From assembly GCF_900176255.2 (NCBI RefSeq), contig NZ_FXEG02000003.1:1116001-1180000 (forward strand): DNA of 64,000 bases. Reading direction: 5' to 3'. Positions 17,495-25,759 of this stretch are shown here, one piece after another. Position 1 is the stretch's first letter, and the number at the start of each line of letters is the position of its first letter. Source of the stretch: Mycobacterium ahvazicum (lineage in GTDB: Bacteria; Actinomycetota; Actinomycetes; Mycobacteriales; Mycobacteriaceae). The position numbers were made by a program, and so were the translations under genes. Under the pieces are notes generated by a model. The model saw nothing but the letters and a program-made list of their open reading frames with translations. It ran no database searches and was not told where the DNA came from.

Positions 17495-18305
17495 CCGCGT
17501 CGCCAACGCGCTGATCTACGCCGGCATGCTCGTCGGTGCGCTGATCACGTTGCTGCCGTTCGCACTTGGCCTACTGACCTCGTTCACCTCGGCGCACCAG
17601 TTCGCGACGGGCACACCGCTGCAGCTGCCGCACCCGCCCACGCTGGCCAACTACGGCGACCTGGCCGGTGCCGGATTCGGGCGCGCCGCGGCGGTGACGG
17701 CGTTGATGACGGCGGTGATCCTGGTCGGCCAGATGACGTTCTCGGTGCTGGCCGGCTACGCGTTCGCTCGGCTGGAGTTCCCCGGGCGCGACGTGTTGTT
17801 CTGGGTGTACCTCGCGACGTTGATGGTGCCCGGGACGGTCACCGTGGTGCCGATGTATCTGATGATGGCCGAGGCGGGTCTGCGCAACACGTTCTGGGCG
17901 TTGGTGCTGCCGTTCATGTTCGGCTCCCCATACGCGATCTTCTTGCTGCGCGAGCACTTTCGCCTGATCCCCAACGACTTGGTCAACGCCGCACGCCTCG
18001 ACGGCGCCAACACCCTCGACGTCATCACCCACGTCGTTGTTCCGTCCAGCCGCTCGGTGCTGGCGACGCTGACGCTGATCACCGTGGTCTCGCAATGGAA
18101 CAACTTCATGTGGCCGTTGGTGATCACCAGCGGCCACAAGTGGCGGGTGCTCACCGTGGCGACCGCCGAACTGCAGTCCCGCTTCAACGCGCAGTGGACG
18201 CTGGTGATGGCGGCGACCACGATCGCGATCGTCCCGCTGGCCCTGCTGTTCATCGCTTCCCAGCGACACATCGTCTCCTCGATCGTCCTCTCGGGTGTCA
18301 AGTGA
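17481..18305 (+). CDS. uspB: UspB, sugar ABC transporter permease
   Basis: Second permease, 274 aa, MalG/UgpE type. It has six hydrophobic segments and the EAA-loop NAARLDGANTLDVITHVVVPSSRS near residue 170. It overlaps uspA by 14 bp and uspC by 4 bp, indicating translational coupling of the operon. With UspA it forms the membrane channel of the importer whose binding protein is UspC. Confidence 0.92.
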   Translation: MTSSSRVANALIYAGMLVGALITLLPFALGLLTSFTSAHQFATGTPLQLPHPPTLANYGDLAGAGFGRAAAVTALMTAVILVGQMTFSVLAGYAFARLEFPGRDVLFWVYLATLMVPGTVTVVPMYLMMAEAGLRNTFWALVLPFMFGSPYAIFLLREHFRLIPNDLVNAARLDGANTLDVITHVVVPSSRSVLATLTLITVVSQWNNFMWPLVITSGHKWRVLTVATAELQSRFNAQWTLVMAATTIAIVPLALLFIASQRHIVSSIVLSGVK

Positions 18306-19639
18306 ACAGGCCGCGCTCCTCCACACTGGCCGCCGGTGCGCTGGGACTGGTCGCGGTGCTGTTGGCCGCCATCGCCATGCTGCTGAACTATTCCGGCGAT
18401 CCCCACGGCAACAAGATCGTGGTGCGCGTGCGGGTCTGGGGCACGCCGATCGCCGACGCCTACCGGCAGTCGTTCGCGGAGTTCAACCGCACGCATCCCG
18501 ATATCGAGGTGCGCGTCGACCTGGTGGCCTACGCGACGTACTTCAACACGCTGCGCACCGACGTCGCGGGCGGCAGCGCCGACGACATCTTCTGGCTGTC
18601 CAATGCCTACTTCGCCGGCTACGCCGACAACGGCCGGTTACTGAACATCAGCAAAACCTTTAGCCCGGACGCGATTTCGGATTGGGAACCGGCGGTGGTC
18701 GACCAGTTCACCCGCAACGGCTCGCTGTGGGGCGTGCCGCAGCTGACCGACGGTGGTATCGCGGTGTACTACAACGCGGACCTGCTTGCCGCCGCCGGCA
18801 TCGATCCCGGCCAGCTGAACAGCCTGCGGTGGGATCCCGACGGCGACGACACCCTGCGCCCGACCGCGGCCCGCCTCACCGTCGACGCCGGCGGAAAGGC
18901 TGCGGGTACACCGGGTTTCGACCCCGGCCGGATCCGGCAGTGGGGCTACAACGCGGCCAATGACGCCCAGGCGATCTACCTCAACTACATCGGCTCGGCG
19001 GGCGGGGTGTTCCAGCGCGGTGACGAGTTCGCGTTCGACAATCCTCAAGCCGTCGCGGCCTTCCGTTACGTGGTCGGCCTGATCAACAACGACCACGTCG
19101 CGCCACCGGCCTCGGACACCAACACCAACGGCGACTTCTCCCGCAACCAATTCCTCGCCGGCAGGATGGCGCTGTTCCAGTCCGGCACCTATAACCTGGC
19201 GGCGATCGCGCGTGACACCCAATTCCGCTGGGGCATCGCGATGCTGCCGATCGGACCCGCGGGCCGGATCAGCGTCACCAATGGCATTGCCGCGGCTGGT
19301 AATTCGGCTACCAAGCATCCCGACGCGGTGCGTCAGGTGCTGGCCTGGATGGGCAGCAGCGAAGGCAATGCCTATCTGGGCAATCAGGGTGCGGCGATCC
19401 CCGCGGTGCGCTCGGCCCAGCAGGTGTACTTCAAGTACTGGGCGGCGCGCGGCGTCGACGTCCAGCCCTTCTTCTCCGTCCTGCAGGGCCCGCGCATCCC
19501 GGCGCCGGGTGGTCCGGGCTTCGCGGCCGGAGACGCCGCGCTGCAAAGCTATTTCGACGAGATGTTCCTCGGCCGCGGCAACGTCGCAACCACGCTGCGG
19601 CAGGCACAGGCAGCGGCCAATGCCGCCGCGCACCGCTAG
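18302..19639 (+). CDS. uspC: UspC, extracellular sugar-binding protein of ABC importer
   Basis: Solute-binding protein of 445 aa. The GTG at 18302 overlaps the uspB stop (GTGA); the upstream open frame is uspB DNA. A hydrophobic N-terminal segment (residues 9-29) acts as signal or anchor, without a clear lipobox Cys. The family-1 binding-protein body (ADDIFWLSNAYFAGYADNGRLLNI, GVPQLTDGGIAVYYNADLL) follows. The M. tuberculosis orthologue has been reported to bind amino-sugar compounds, so uptake of cell-wall-derived amino sugars is a reasonable inference. It converges with rocE, overlapping by 4 bp. Confidence 0.92.
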   Translation: MNRPRSSTLAAGALGLVAVLLAAIAMLLNYSGDPHGNKIVVRVRVWGTPIADAYRQSFAEFNRTHPDIEVRVDLVAYATYFNTLRTDVAGGSADDIFWLSNAYFAGYADNGRLLNISKTFSPDAISDWEPAVVDQFTRNGSLWGVPQLTDGGIAVYYNADLLAAAGIDPGQLNSLRWDPDGDDTLRPTAARLTVDAGGKAAGTPGFDPGRIRQWGYNAANDAQAIYLNYIGSAGGVFQRGDEFAFDNPQAVAAFRYVVGLINNDHVAPPASDTNTNGDFSRNQFLAGRMALFQSGTYNLAAIARDTQFRWGIAMLPIGPAGRISVTNGIAAAGNSATKHPDAVRQVLAWMGSSEGNAYLGNQGAAIPAVRSAQQVYFKYWAARGVDVQPFFSVLQGPRIPAPGGPGFAAGDAALQSYFDEMFLGRGNVATTLRQAQAAANAAAHR

Positions 19640-21063
19640 TCGGTTTCGTTGAGCGCGCTGTGGTGGCGGCCCCACCCGAAGTAGAAGATCAACGCCACGA
19701 AGATCCAGCCGCTGAACGCGATCCAGGTGTACCAGTGCAGGCTGGACAGGATGTAGCCGCAGGCCAGCACCGAAAGCACCGGCGTGACAGGGTAAAAGGG
19801 CACTTTGAACGCGCGGGGCAGGTCCGGCTCGCGCACCCGCAGAATGATCACGCCGACCCCGACGACTATGAACGCGGTCAGCGTGCCGATGGACACCATG
19901 TCCGCCAGCTTGTCCAGCGGGACGAGGCCACCCAATGTCCCGGTGGCGACGGCGACGATCACCGTGTTCGACACCGGAGTCAACGTGCGCCTGTTGATCA
20001 ATGCGAATCGCGACGGCAGCAGCCCGTCGCGGGCCATCGCGTACAAGATGCGGGTTTGGCCGTACATCGTGATCAGGGTGACGGTGAAAATCGAGATGAC
20101 CGCGCCCGCGCACAGAATCGTGCTGGCCCAGCGTTGATGTGTGACGTTGTCGAGGATGGTCGCCAGCCCGGCATCCTCCTGCCCGGCGAAATCCTGCCAC
20201 GGCTGGGTGCCCAGTGCGGCGAGCGCGACGAGCACGTAGACGGTGGTGACCGTGGTCAGCGCCGCGATCAGGGCGCGCGGCATGGTCTTCTGCGGGTCCT
20301 TCACCTCTTCGCCCGCGGTGGACACGGCGTCCAGGCCAATGAACGAGAAGAAGATCGTGCCCGCCGCCGAGCCGATTCCGGCCACGCCCAACGGGGCAAA
20401 ATCCTTGAGCTGGTTGGCGTCGAATGCGGTGAACGCGATGATCACGAACATGCCCAGCACGCCGAGCTTGATCATCACCATGATCGCGTTCACCCGCGCC
20501 GATTCGCTGGCGCCGCGGATCAGCAACAGCGCGCACATGGCGATCAGGATGACCGCCGGCAGATTAACGTAGCCGGGGTCGGAATCCCACGGCGCCTCCG
20601 ACAACGCATGCGGGAGCTCGAATCCGAACAAATTGTGCAGCAGCTTGTTGACGTAGCCGCTCCAGCCCACCGACACCGCCGCGGTCGCTACGCCGTACTC
20701 CAGCAGCAGGCAGGCCGCGACCGCCATCGCGACCACCTCACCCAGCGTCGCGTACGCATACGAATACGAAGACCCGGAAACCGGGACGGCCGAGGCCAAT
20801 TCGGCGTAGCAGATAGCGGCCAGCCCGGCCGCGACGCCGGCGATGATGAACGAGACGATCACCCCGGGACCGGCTTCCGGCACCGCCTGCGACAGCACGA
20901 AAAAAATGCCGGTGCCGATCGTCGAACCGACCCCGAACATGGTCAGCTGGAACGCGGTGATGCCGCGTTTGAGATGCTCCGCGGCCCCGGCTGCGACGGG
21001 CGCGCCGGATACCGGGCGGCGCCGCAGCATCTGTGCTGTCAGGCTGATCGAGCTGGCTGGCAA
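19636..21063 (-). CDS. rocE: RocE, APC-family cationic amino acid permease
   Basis: Integral membrane amino acid transporter of 475 aa with about 12 hydrophobic segments, APC superfamily (CAT-like). The signature GVGSTIGTGIFFVLSQAVPEAGPGVIVSFIIAG lies at about residues 44-76 and the FFSFIGLDAVSTAGEEVKDPQK block mid-protein. The start is TTG at 21063 with GAGGGGG 6-7 bases upstream; an ATG at 21030 is the alternative. It lies downstream of rocD and the DDAH-type gene on the same strand, which points to arginine or ornithine uptake feeding that route. Confidence 0.9.
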   Translation of the reverse strand: MPASSISLTAQMLRRRPVSGAPVAAGAAEHLKRGITAFQLTMFGVGSTIGTGIFFVLSQAVPEAGPGVIVSFIIAGVAAGLAAICYAELASAVPVSGSSYSYAYATLGEVVAMAVAACLLLEYGVATAAVSVGWSGYVNKLLHNLFGFELPHALSEAPWDSDPGYVNLPAVILIAMCALLLIRGASESARVNAIMVMIKLGVLGMFVIIAFTAFDANQLKDFAPLGVAGIGSAAGTIFFSFIGLDAVSTAGEEVKDPQKTMPRALIAALTTVTTVYVLVALAALGTQPWQDFAGQEDAGLATILDNVTHQRWASTILCAGAVISIFTVTLITMYGQTRILYAMARDGLLPSRFALINRRTLTPVSNTVIVAVATGTLGGLVPLDKLADMVSIGTLTAFIVVGVGVIILRVREPDLPRAFKVPFYPVTPVLSVLACGYILSSLHWYTWIAFSGWIFVALIFYFGWGRHHSALNETD

Positions 21064-21092
21064 ATGGCGCCCCCTCGTGCTGGATCAGCTGA

Positions 21093-22328
21093 TTATGCCC
21101 GCAAGACGGCGACAAACTGGTCGATGACCCAATCGATTTCTTGCTCGGTAATCACCAGCGGTGGCGCGAACCGCAGCGTCGAACCGTGCGTGTCTTTGAC
21201 CAGCACACCGCGCTCGGCCAGCCGCAGGCTGATCTCCTTGCCGGTGGCCAGGGTGGGTTCGATGTCGACGCCGGCCCACAAGCCGAAGCCACGCACCGCG
21301 ATCACACCGTCACCGATCAGGTCCCGCAACCGTCCGTGCAGATGGGCTCCCAATTCGGCCGAGCGGGCCTGGAATTCGCCCCGCGCCAGCATCGCGACCA
21401 CCGTGGTGCCGATCGCGGCGGCCAGCGGGTTGCCCCCGAACGTCGAGCCGTGCTCACCCGGATGCAGCACACCGAGGACATCGCGGTTTGCGACCACCGC
21501 CGACAGCGGGACGACGCCGCCGCCGAGCGCCTTGCCGAGCAGATAGACGTCGGGCACCACACCCCACCGGTCGCAGGCGAACGTGTAACCGGTGCGCGCC
21601 AGGCCCGATTGAATCTCGTCGGCGATCATCAGCACGTTGTGTCCGGTGCACAGCGCACGAACGGCCGGTAGGTAGTCGTCGGGCGGCACGATAATGCCGG
21701 CCTCGCCCTGGATCGGTTCGAGCAGCACCGCGACGGTGTTCTCGTCGATCGCCTCGGCCAACGCCGCGACATCACCGAAGGGCACCGCACGGAAGCCAGG
21801 GGTGAACGGACCGAAGCCGCCGCGCGCCGTCGGGTCCGAGGAGAAGCTGACGATGCTGATCGTGCGGCCGTGGAAATTGTTCTCGGCCACGACGATGTTG
21901 GCGCGGCCCTCGGACACGCCCTTGACGTCAGCGCCCCACTTGCGGGCGACCTTGAGGCCGCTCTCGACGGCCTCGGCGCCCGAGTTCATCGGCAGCACCA
22001 TGTCTTTGCCGCACAACTCGGCAAGCCCGGCGCAAAACGGGCCCAGGTTCGCGGCGTGGAATGCGCGACTGACCAGCGTGACGGTGTCGAGCTGGGCGTG
22101 CGCTGTCGCGGTGATCTCCGGGTTGCGGTGCCCGAAGTTGACCGCCGAATACGCGGCCAGGCAATCCAGGTAGCGCCTGCCCTCGACGTCGGTGATCCAG
22201 GCACCGTCGGCGCTTGCCGCCACCACGGGCAACGGCGAATAATTCTGCGCTGCATACTTTTCGACGAGTCCGATCGCGTTCTCGGTTTCGTCGCCGGCCA
22301 ACGAAGTCGGGTGGTCCAGAATCGTCAT
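21093..22328 (-). CDS. rocD: Ornithine aminotransferase RocD
   Basis: Class-III PLP aminotransferase, 411 aa: ornithine + 2-oxoglutarate to glutamate semialdehyde + glutamate. PLP-site features are intact: NSGAEAVESGLKVARK, FHGRTIS, IADEIQSGLARTG (Asp), and the Schiff-base Lys in YLLGKALGGG. ATG at 22328 has GGAGG upstream. It is a single full-length frame, whereas H37Rv is annotated with this gene split (rocD1/rocD2). The region containing the start is duplicated: a second RBS plus the first 34 codons lie 136 bp upstream and lead into a dead frame. Confidence 0.92.
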   Translation of the reverse strand: MTILDHPTSLAGDETENAIGLVEKYAAQNYSPLPVVAASADGAWITDVEGRRYLDCLAAYSAVNFGHRNPEITATAHAQLDTVTLVSRAFHAANLGPFCAGLAELCGKDMVLPMNSGAEAVESGLKVARKWGADVKGVSEGRANIVVAENNFHGRTISIVSFSSDPTARGGFGPFTPGFRAVPFGDVAALAEAIDENTVAVLLEPIQGEAGIIVPPDDYLPAVRALCTGHNVLMIADEIQSGLARTGYTFACDRWGVVPDVYLLGKALGGGVVPLSAVVANRDVLGVLHPGEHGSTFGGNPLAAAIGTTVVAMLARGEFQARSAELGAHLHGRLRDLIGDGVIAVRGFGLWAGVDIEPTLATGKEISLRLAERGVLVKDTHGSTLRFAPPLVITEQEIDWVIDQFVAVLRA

Positions 22329-22480
22329 TCAAACACCTCCAATGCTGTGTCTCCCCCACCCCGGGCAACGGCGAATAATTCTTCGCTGCATACTTTTCGA
22401 CGAGTCCGATCGCGTTCTCGGTTTCGTCGCCGGCCAACGAAGTCGGGTGGTCCAGAATCGTCATTCAAACACCTCCAATG
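22226..22480. repeat. 119-bp tandem direct repeat at ddaH-rocD junction
   Basis: Copies at 22226-22344 and 22362-22480 differ at one base (22246 G versus 22382 T, giving Gln or Lys in the RocD frame) and are separated by 17 bp, so the period is 136 bp. On the minus strand each copy contains the end of the hydrolase gene, the GGAGG site, the rocD ATG and 34 codons. Only the copy at 22328 continues into rocD. The upstream copy (ATG 22464) reads 178 aa of mostly out-of-frame sequence to 21928. Confidence 0.95.
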
Positions 22481-23343
22481 TGCAGCACTTGACTGAACCC
22501 CCCCCCCCCCTTGAGCAGCTCGGAGAGATCGACGCCGACGCCCTCGAAGCCCGCTTCCCGCAACTGGGCTCCGAAAACCGTTGCAGCGCAAGGAAGCACG
22601 ACATGCAGGCCGTCGGATACCACATTGAGGCCAAGCACGTAGGCGTCCGCGCTTCCCACCACGATAGCGTCGGGAAACAGCGCGTGCAGTTGATCCTGAG
22701 CCGCCACGCTGAAGGCGGGAGGGTAGTAGGCGATCGTGTGGTCGTCAAGGACGGCCAGCGCGGTGTCGAGGTGATAGAACCGCGGGTCCACCAGCTCGAG
22801 CGAGACCACCGGCATGCGCAGCGCCGCCGAGATCTCGGCATGTGCGCGCCGATCGGTGCGAAAGCCGTAGCCCGCCAACACCATTTCGCCGACCAGCAGC
22901 AGGTCGCCCTGCCCCTCGTTGACGTGGCGGGTCGTGACGGGCTGGTAACCCATCGACGACATCCACTCGCCGTACGCCACCGCCTCGCCGGCCCGCTCCT
23001 GGTAGCGGAATCGGGCGACGATGGCGACCTCACCGGCGACGAACCCGCCATTTGCGGCGTAGACCATATCCGGCAGACCGGGGACCGGCTCGACGATGTC
23101 CACGCGATGGCCGAGCCCGAGGTAGGTCTGCCGGAGGCCTTCCCACTGCGCGTGTGCGACGTCGACGTCCACGGGCGCACTGGTGTCCATCCACGGGTTG
23201 ATCGCGTACTCGACCGCGAAGTAGGTCGGCGGCGTCATCGCATATCGACGAGTCCGAGCTGTTCTGGACCGCCTGGGGGCGGCGTCTTGCCATGCCTCGG
23301 GCCGGGCGCGCGGAGCCGGGTCGGCGACATAGTAATCCGTCAT
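22465..23343 (-). CDS. DDAH/amidinotransferase-family hydrolase, C-terminus frameshifted
   Basis: Arginine-modifying enzyme of the DDAH/arginine deiminase fold, corresponding to Rv2323c; it would turn (methyl)arginine into citrulline. Family blocks are present: NPWMDTSAPVDV, VYAANGGFVAGEVAIVARF, the His motif FYHLDTALAVLDD, GLNVVSDGLHVVLP. The family ends GGGSVKCCTLE, whose Cys is the nucleophile. Here a run of 13 G (minus strand) shifts the frame, so the translated end is GGGGFSQVLHIGGV and the Cys is lost. Reading from the other frame restores SVKCCTLEVFE and a stop at 22461 that overlaps ATG 22464. Confidence 0.85.
   Translation of the reverse strand: MTDYYVADPAPRARPEAWQDAAPRRSRTARTRRYAMTPPTYFAVEYAINPWMDTSAPVDVDVAHAQWEGLRQTYLGLGHRVDIVEPVPGLPDMVYAANGGFVAGEVAIVARFRYQERAGEAVAYGEWMSSMGYQPVTTRHVNEGQGDLLLVGEMVLAGYGFRTDRRAHAEISAALRMPVVSLELVDPRFYHLDTALAVLDDHTIAYYPPAFSVAAQDQLHALFPDAIVVGSADAYVLGLNVVSDGLHVVLPCAATVFGAQLREAGFEGVGVDLSELLKGGGGFSQVLHIGGV
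22498..22510. repeat. 13-base C homopolymer inside the DDAH-type gene
   Basis: Thirteen consecutive C on the plus strand (G on the coding strand) fall at the codons for the glycine run before the catalytic Cys. Twelve (or nine) would keep the family frame; thirteen does not. Such a tract can slip during replication (phase variation) or be miscounted in sequencing. Confidence 0.97.
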
Positions 23344-23404
23344 AGATCAAGGGTATTTGGACGTCTGTACACAATCAAACGACGATTCTTGCGTGTCTAT
23401 GAAT

Positions 23405-23444
23405 GATTTATTGCGATACAGTGCTGTCGACAGCGATTTATTGC
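23405..23444. promoter_or_regulatory. Paired GATTTATTGC direct repeats upstream of Lrp gene
   Basis: The decamer GATTTATTGC occurs at 23405-23414 and 23435-23444, exactly 30 bp apart, about three helical turns. They lie in the AT-rich gap between the divergent hydrolase gene and the Lrp-type regulator, 21 bp before its likely ATG. Lrp/AsnC proteins bind phased AT-rich sites, so this is a candidate operator for the regulator and the hydrolase-rocD-rocE operon. The site is inferred, not known. Confidence 0.45.
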
Positions 23445-23464
23445 ACAAGCTTGAAATGGGGACA

Positions 23465-23911
23465 ATGGACCGCCTGGATGACACCGACGAGCGCATCCTC
23501 GCCGAACTCACCGAGCATGCGCGGGCGACCTTCGCCGAGATCGGCGAGAAGGTGAATCTGTCCGCGCCGGCGGTGAAACGGCGCATCGACCGCATGCTCG
23601 ACAACGGCGTGATCAGGGGCTTCACCACGATCGTCGACCGCAATGCGCTCGGCTGGAACACCGAGGCCTATGTGCAGGTGTACTGCCACGGCACGATCGC
23701 GCCCGATCAGTTGCGCGCGGCCTGGGTGGAGATGCCCGAGGTGGTCAGTGCCGCGACGGTGACTGGGACGTCCGATGCGATCCTGCACGTGTTGGCCCGC
23801 GATATGCGCCACCTGGAGTCCGCACTCGAACGCATCCGGGAGAGTGCCGACATCGAGCGCAGCGAGAGCATCGTGGTGCTGTCAAACCTGATCGACCGGA
23901 TGCGGACCTAG
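23465..23911 (+). CDS. Lrp/AsnC-family transcriptional regulator
   Basis: A 148-aa regulator of the feast/famine family, matching Rv2324 by position. The N-terminal winged helix (DDTDERILAELTEHARATFAEIGEKVNLSAPAVKRRIDRMLDNGVI) is followed by the ligand-binding RAM domain (EAYVQVYC... VVSAATVTGTSDAILHVLARDMRHLESALERI). ATG at 23465 gives the usual family length; Mets upstream (23399 and 23456) are less likely. It is divergent from the hydrolase-rocD-rocE operon, so amino acid-responsive control of that operon is a good inference. Confidence 0.9.
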   Translation: MDRLDDTDERILAELTEHARATFAEIGEKVNLSAPAVKRRIDRMLDNGVIRGFTTIVDRNALGWNTEAYVQVYCHGTIAPDQLRAAWVEMPEVVSAATVTGTSDAILHVLARDMRHLESALERIRESADIERSESIVVLSNLIDRMRT

Positions 23912-23974
23912 CGCGCGCCGGGCTTCGCGAGCGTAACGCCAGGCCGGGATTTTGGTTGAATTTTCAGCGTGTGG

Positions 23975-25759
23975 TTACGCTCGAGCGCCGAACCAGCGCG
24001 CCGGCCGGGCCGCTGGCTGGCGAGTTGCATAGGGCCAAGGCTGGTTTCGTTCCGGCACCGAACTCGCCCGGGCCCCCTTGAGCTGCATCCGAAGGTGCTG
24101 CCGCAGGTCGTGCAGATTGGGATCGGTCCACCGGTTGTTTGCTTCGATCGGGTCGGCGGTCAGGTCGTAGAGCTCCCACTGATCGTCGAGCGGAGACGTC
24201 CGATACGCCTCTCCCCCAAGGCCATTGGCCGCCAGATGACGAACGCCCGGCTCGGTCCAGGTGCCCGGGTCGTCGAAGGTGCGAACCAGCTTCCACAGAT
24301 GTCCGTCGCCGCCGGCCTCGTCAACCCGCAATACCAGACCCTCGAAATTCGTGGCGGTGTGCGCGGGAACCCGGATCCGCAGCGGCGCGGGCGGATTCAC
24401 CGTCTGCTTCAGGCGCCGCGCCAGACCCGACGCGCCGCTATCCCCTTCGAGCATGTTGTCGCGGGTCATCAGGTAGACGGCCCGGGTGTCGTCGGCGGGT
24501 GCGCCATCGACGACCGGCATCAGATCGCGGCCCGGCAGTTCGTGTACCTCCGAGAACGACTCCGCCAGTGTGGCAGCCACTTCCGCGACATCGACCCCGG
24601 CGGCACCCAGCAGCGTCGGGACCAGGTCGACATGCGATGTCGGCGCCGTGACCACCCGGGGCTGCGTCGCGCGCGCACCGATGCGGGCGATGACGAACGG
24701 AACACGGGTGGCTTCGTCGTAGAGGTTGAACCATTTCTGATGCAGCCCGCCGTGAGCGCCCAGCAGGTCGCCGTGATCGGCGGTGCGCACCAAAACGGCG
24801 TCCTCCGAACCACCTTCGGTGACCGCACGTCTGACGCGGTCGATCGGCCCGTCCACCTCGGCATGCAGGCGGTAGTACAGATCGCGGTAGCGCTGCGCGC
24901 CGCGCTCGTAGGTCCGGTCGATCGCGGGTGCCGGGCCGTAGCCGGAGTAATACGCCTCGCGGAAGGCGATTTGCGCGGCGGGCTTGGTCGACAGGTCCTC
25001 GTCGGCGGTGGGCGCCGGGGCGACCGGTGGCGGGTCCAGCGGCGACGGCTTGACCGGGCTGCGCCGCGACCACAGCGGGAACAGCACGATGTCGTGCGGG
25101 TTGACGAAACTGGCGACCAGCAGGAACGGGCGCAGCGCGGACGGGTCGCCGGCGCGACGGCGCGCGTAGCGGTCGGTGAGCCACGCCACGACGCGATCGG
25201 CGATCAGCGGATCGCGGCGAATCCCGGCATTGCCCAGCAGCGCCCCGTGTGGCTCCGGGCCGACCCACCCGGAAAAGCCATACGGCCCAAGCGGATCCGC
25301 GTCCAGATAGCGTTGCACCGCGGCCGGGTCGACGACGCCGTCGTCGTCGTTGGTCGCCAGCGAACGGCCGGTGTCCGGGTCTTCGAGATCCGCGTGCGAG
25401 ATGTGCCACTTGCCGTCGTAGTGCGTGTCGTATCCGGCCGCGCGAAACCAGTTGCCCAGGGTGGGCACCTCGCCGGGACGAAGCCAGCGCATCCGGGAAT
25501 CGTCTGCCGTCTTCCCGATGCCGTCCGTCTGGGTGACGCCGTGCAGGTCCGGGTACTGCCCGGTGAAAATGGTCGGGCGGCTCGGCACGCAGGCGAGCGA
25601 TCCCGTGTAGTGGCGGCCGAAACTGACACCGTGGTCGTCGAACCACTTGCGGCCCGTCAGTACTCGGTCGCGCCACGCCAGCACACCGGGCGTCTCGTAC
25701 GGCGGCACCGCCCGTTCCTCGTCGGTCATCAGGATGACGATGTCGGGGCGATCAGACAC
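23975..25759 (-). CDS. Sulfatase (formylglycine-dependent arylsulfatase family)
   Basis: Type I sulfatase of 594 aa hydrolysing sulfate esters. The maturation motif CVPSR (in SLACVPSRPTIFTGQYP, about residues 55-70) supplies the Cys that becomes formylglycine. Metal-site residues are visible: MTDEE at the N-terminus, GKWH, and TADHGDLLGAHGGLHQKWFNLYDEATRVPFV. GTG at 25759 is chosen because GGAG lies 7 bases upstream; the in-frame ATG at 25765 is only 2 bases from it. It overlaps the SRPBCC gene by 8 bp. No signal peptide is seen, so it is probably cytosolic. Confidence 0.9.
   Translation of the reverse strand: MSDRPDIVILMTDEERAVPPYETPGVLAWRDRVLTGRKWFDDHGVSFGRHYTGSLACVPSRPTIFTGQYPDLHGVTQTDGIGKTADDSRMRWLRPGEVPTLGNWFRAAGYDTHYDGKWHISHADLEDPDTGRSLATNDDDGVVDPAAVQRYLDADPLGPYGFSGWVGPEPHGALLGNAGIRRDPLIADRVVAWLTDRYARRRAGDPSALRPFLLVASFVNPHDIVLFPLWSRRSPVKPSPLDPPPVAPAPTADEDLSTKPAAQIAFREAYYSGYGPAPAIDRTYERGAQRYRDLYYRLHAEVDGPIDRVRRAVTEGGSEDAVLVRTADHGDLLGAHGGLHQKWFNLYDEATRVPFVIARIGARATQPRVVTAPTSHVDLVPTLLGAAGVDVAEVAATLAESFSEVHELPGRDLMPVVDGAPADDTRAVYLMTRDNMLEGDSGASGLARRLKQTVNPPAPLRIRVPAHTATNFEGLVLRVDEAGGDGHLWKLVRTFDDPGTWTEPGVRHLAANGLGGEAYRTSPLDDQWELYDLTADPIEANNRWTDPNLHDLRQHLRMQLKGARASSVPERNQPWPYATRQPAARPARWFGARA

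Noticed and set aside
21928..22464. 178-codon frame starting like RocD
   Set aside because: Only the first 34 codons are RocD; they come from the duplicated copy and the rest is read out of frame, so it is not counted as a gene.
24438..25676. 412-codon minus-strand frame
   Set aside because: It is a shifted reading of the sulfatase gene; composition is Arg-rich and featureless.
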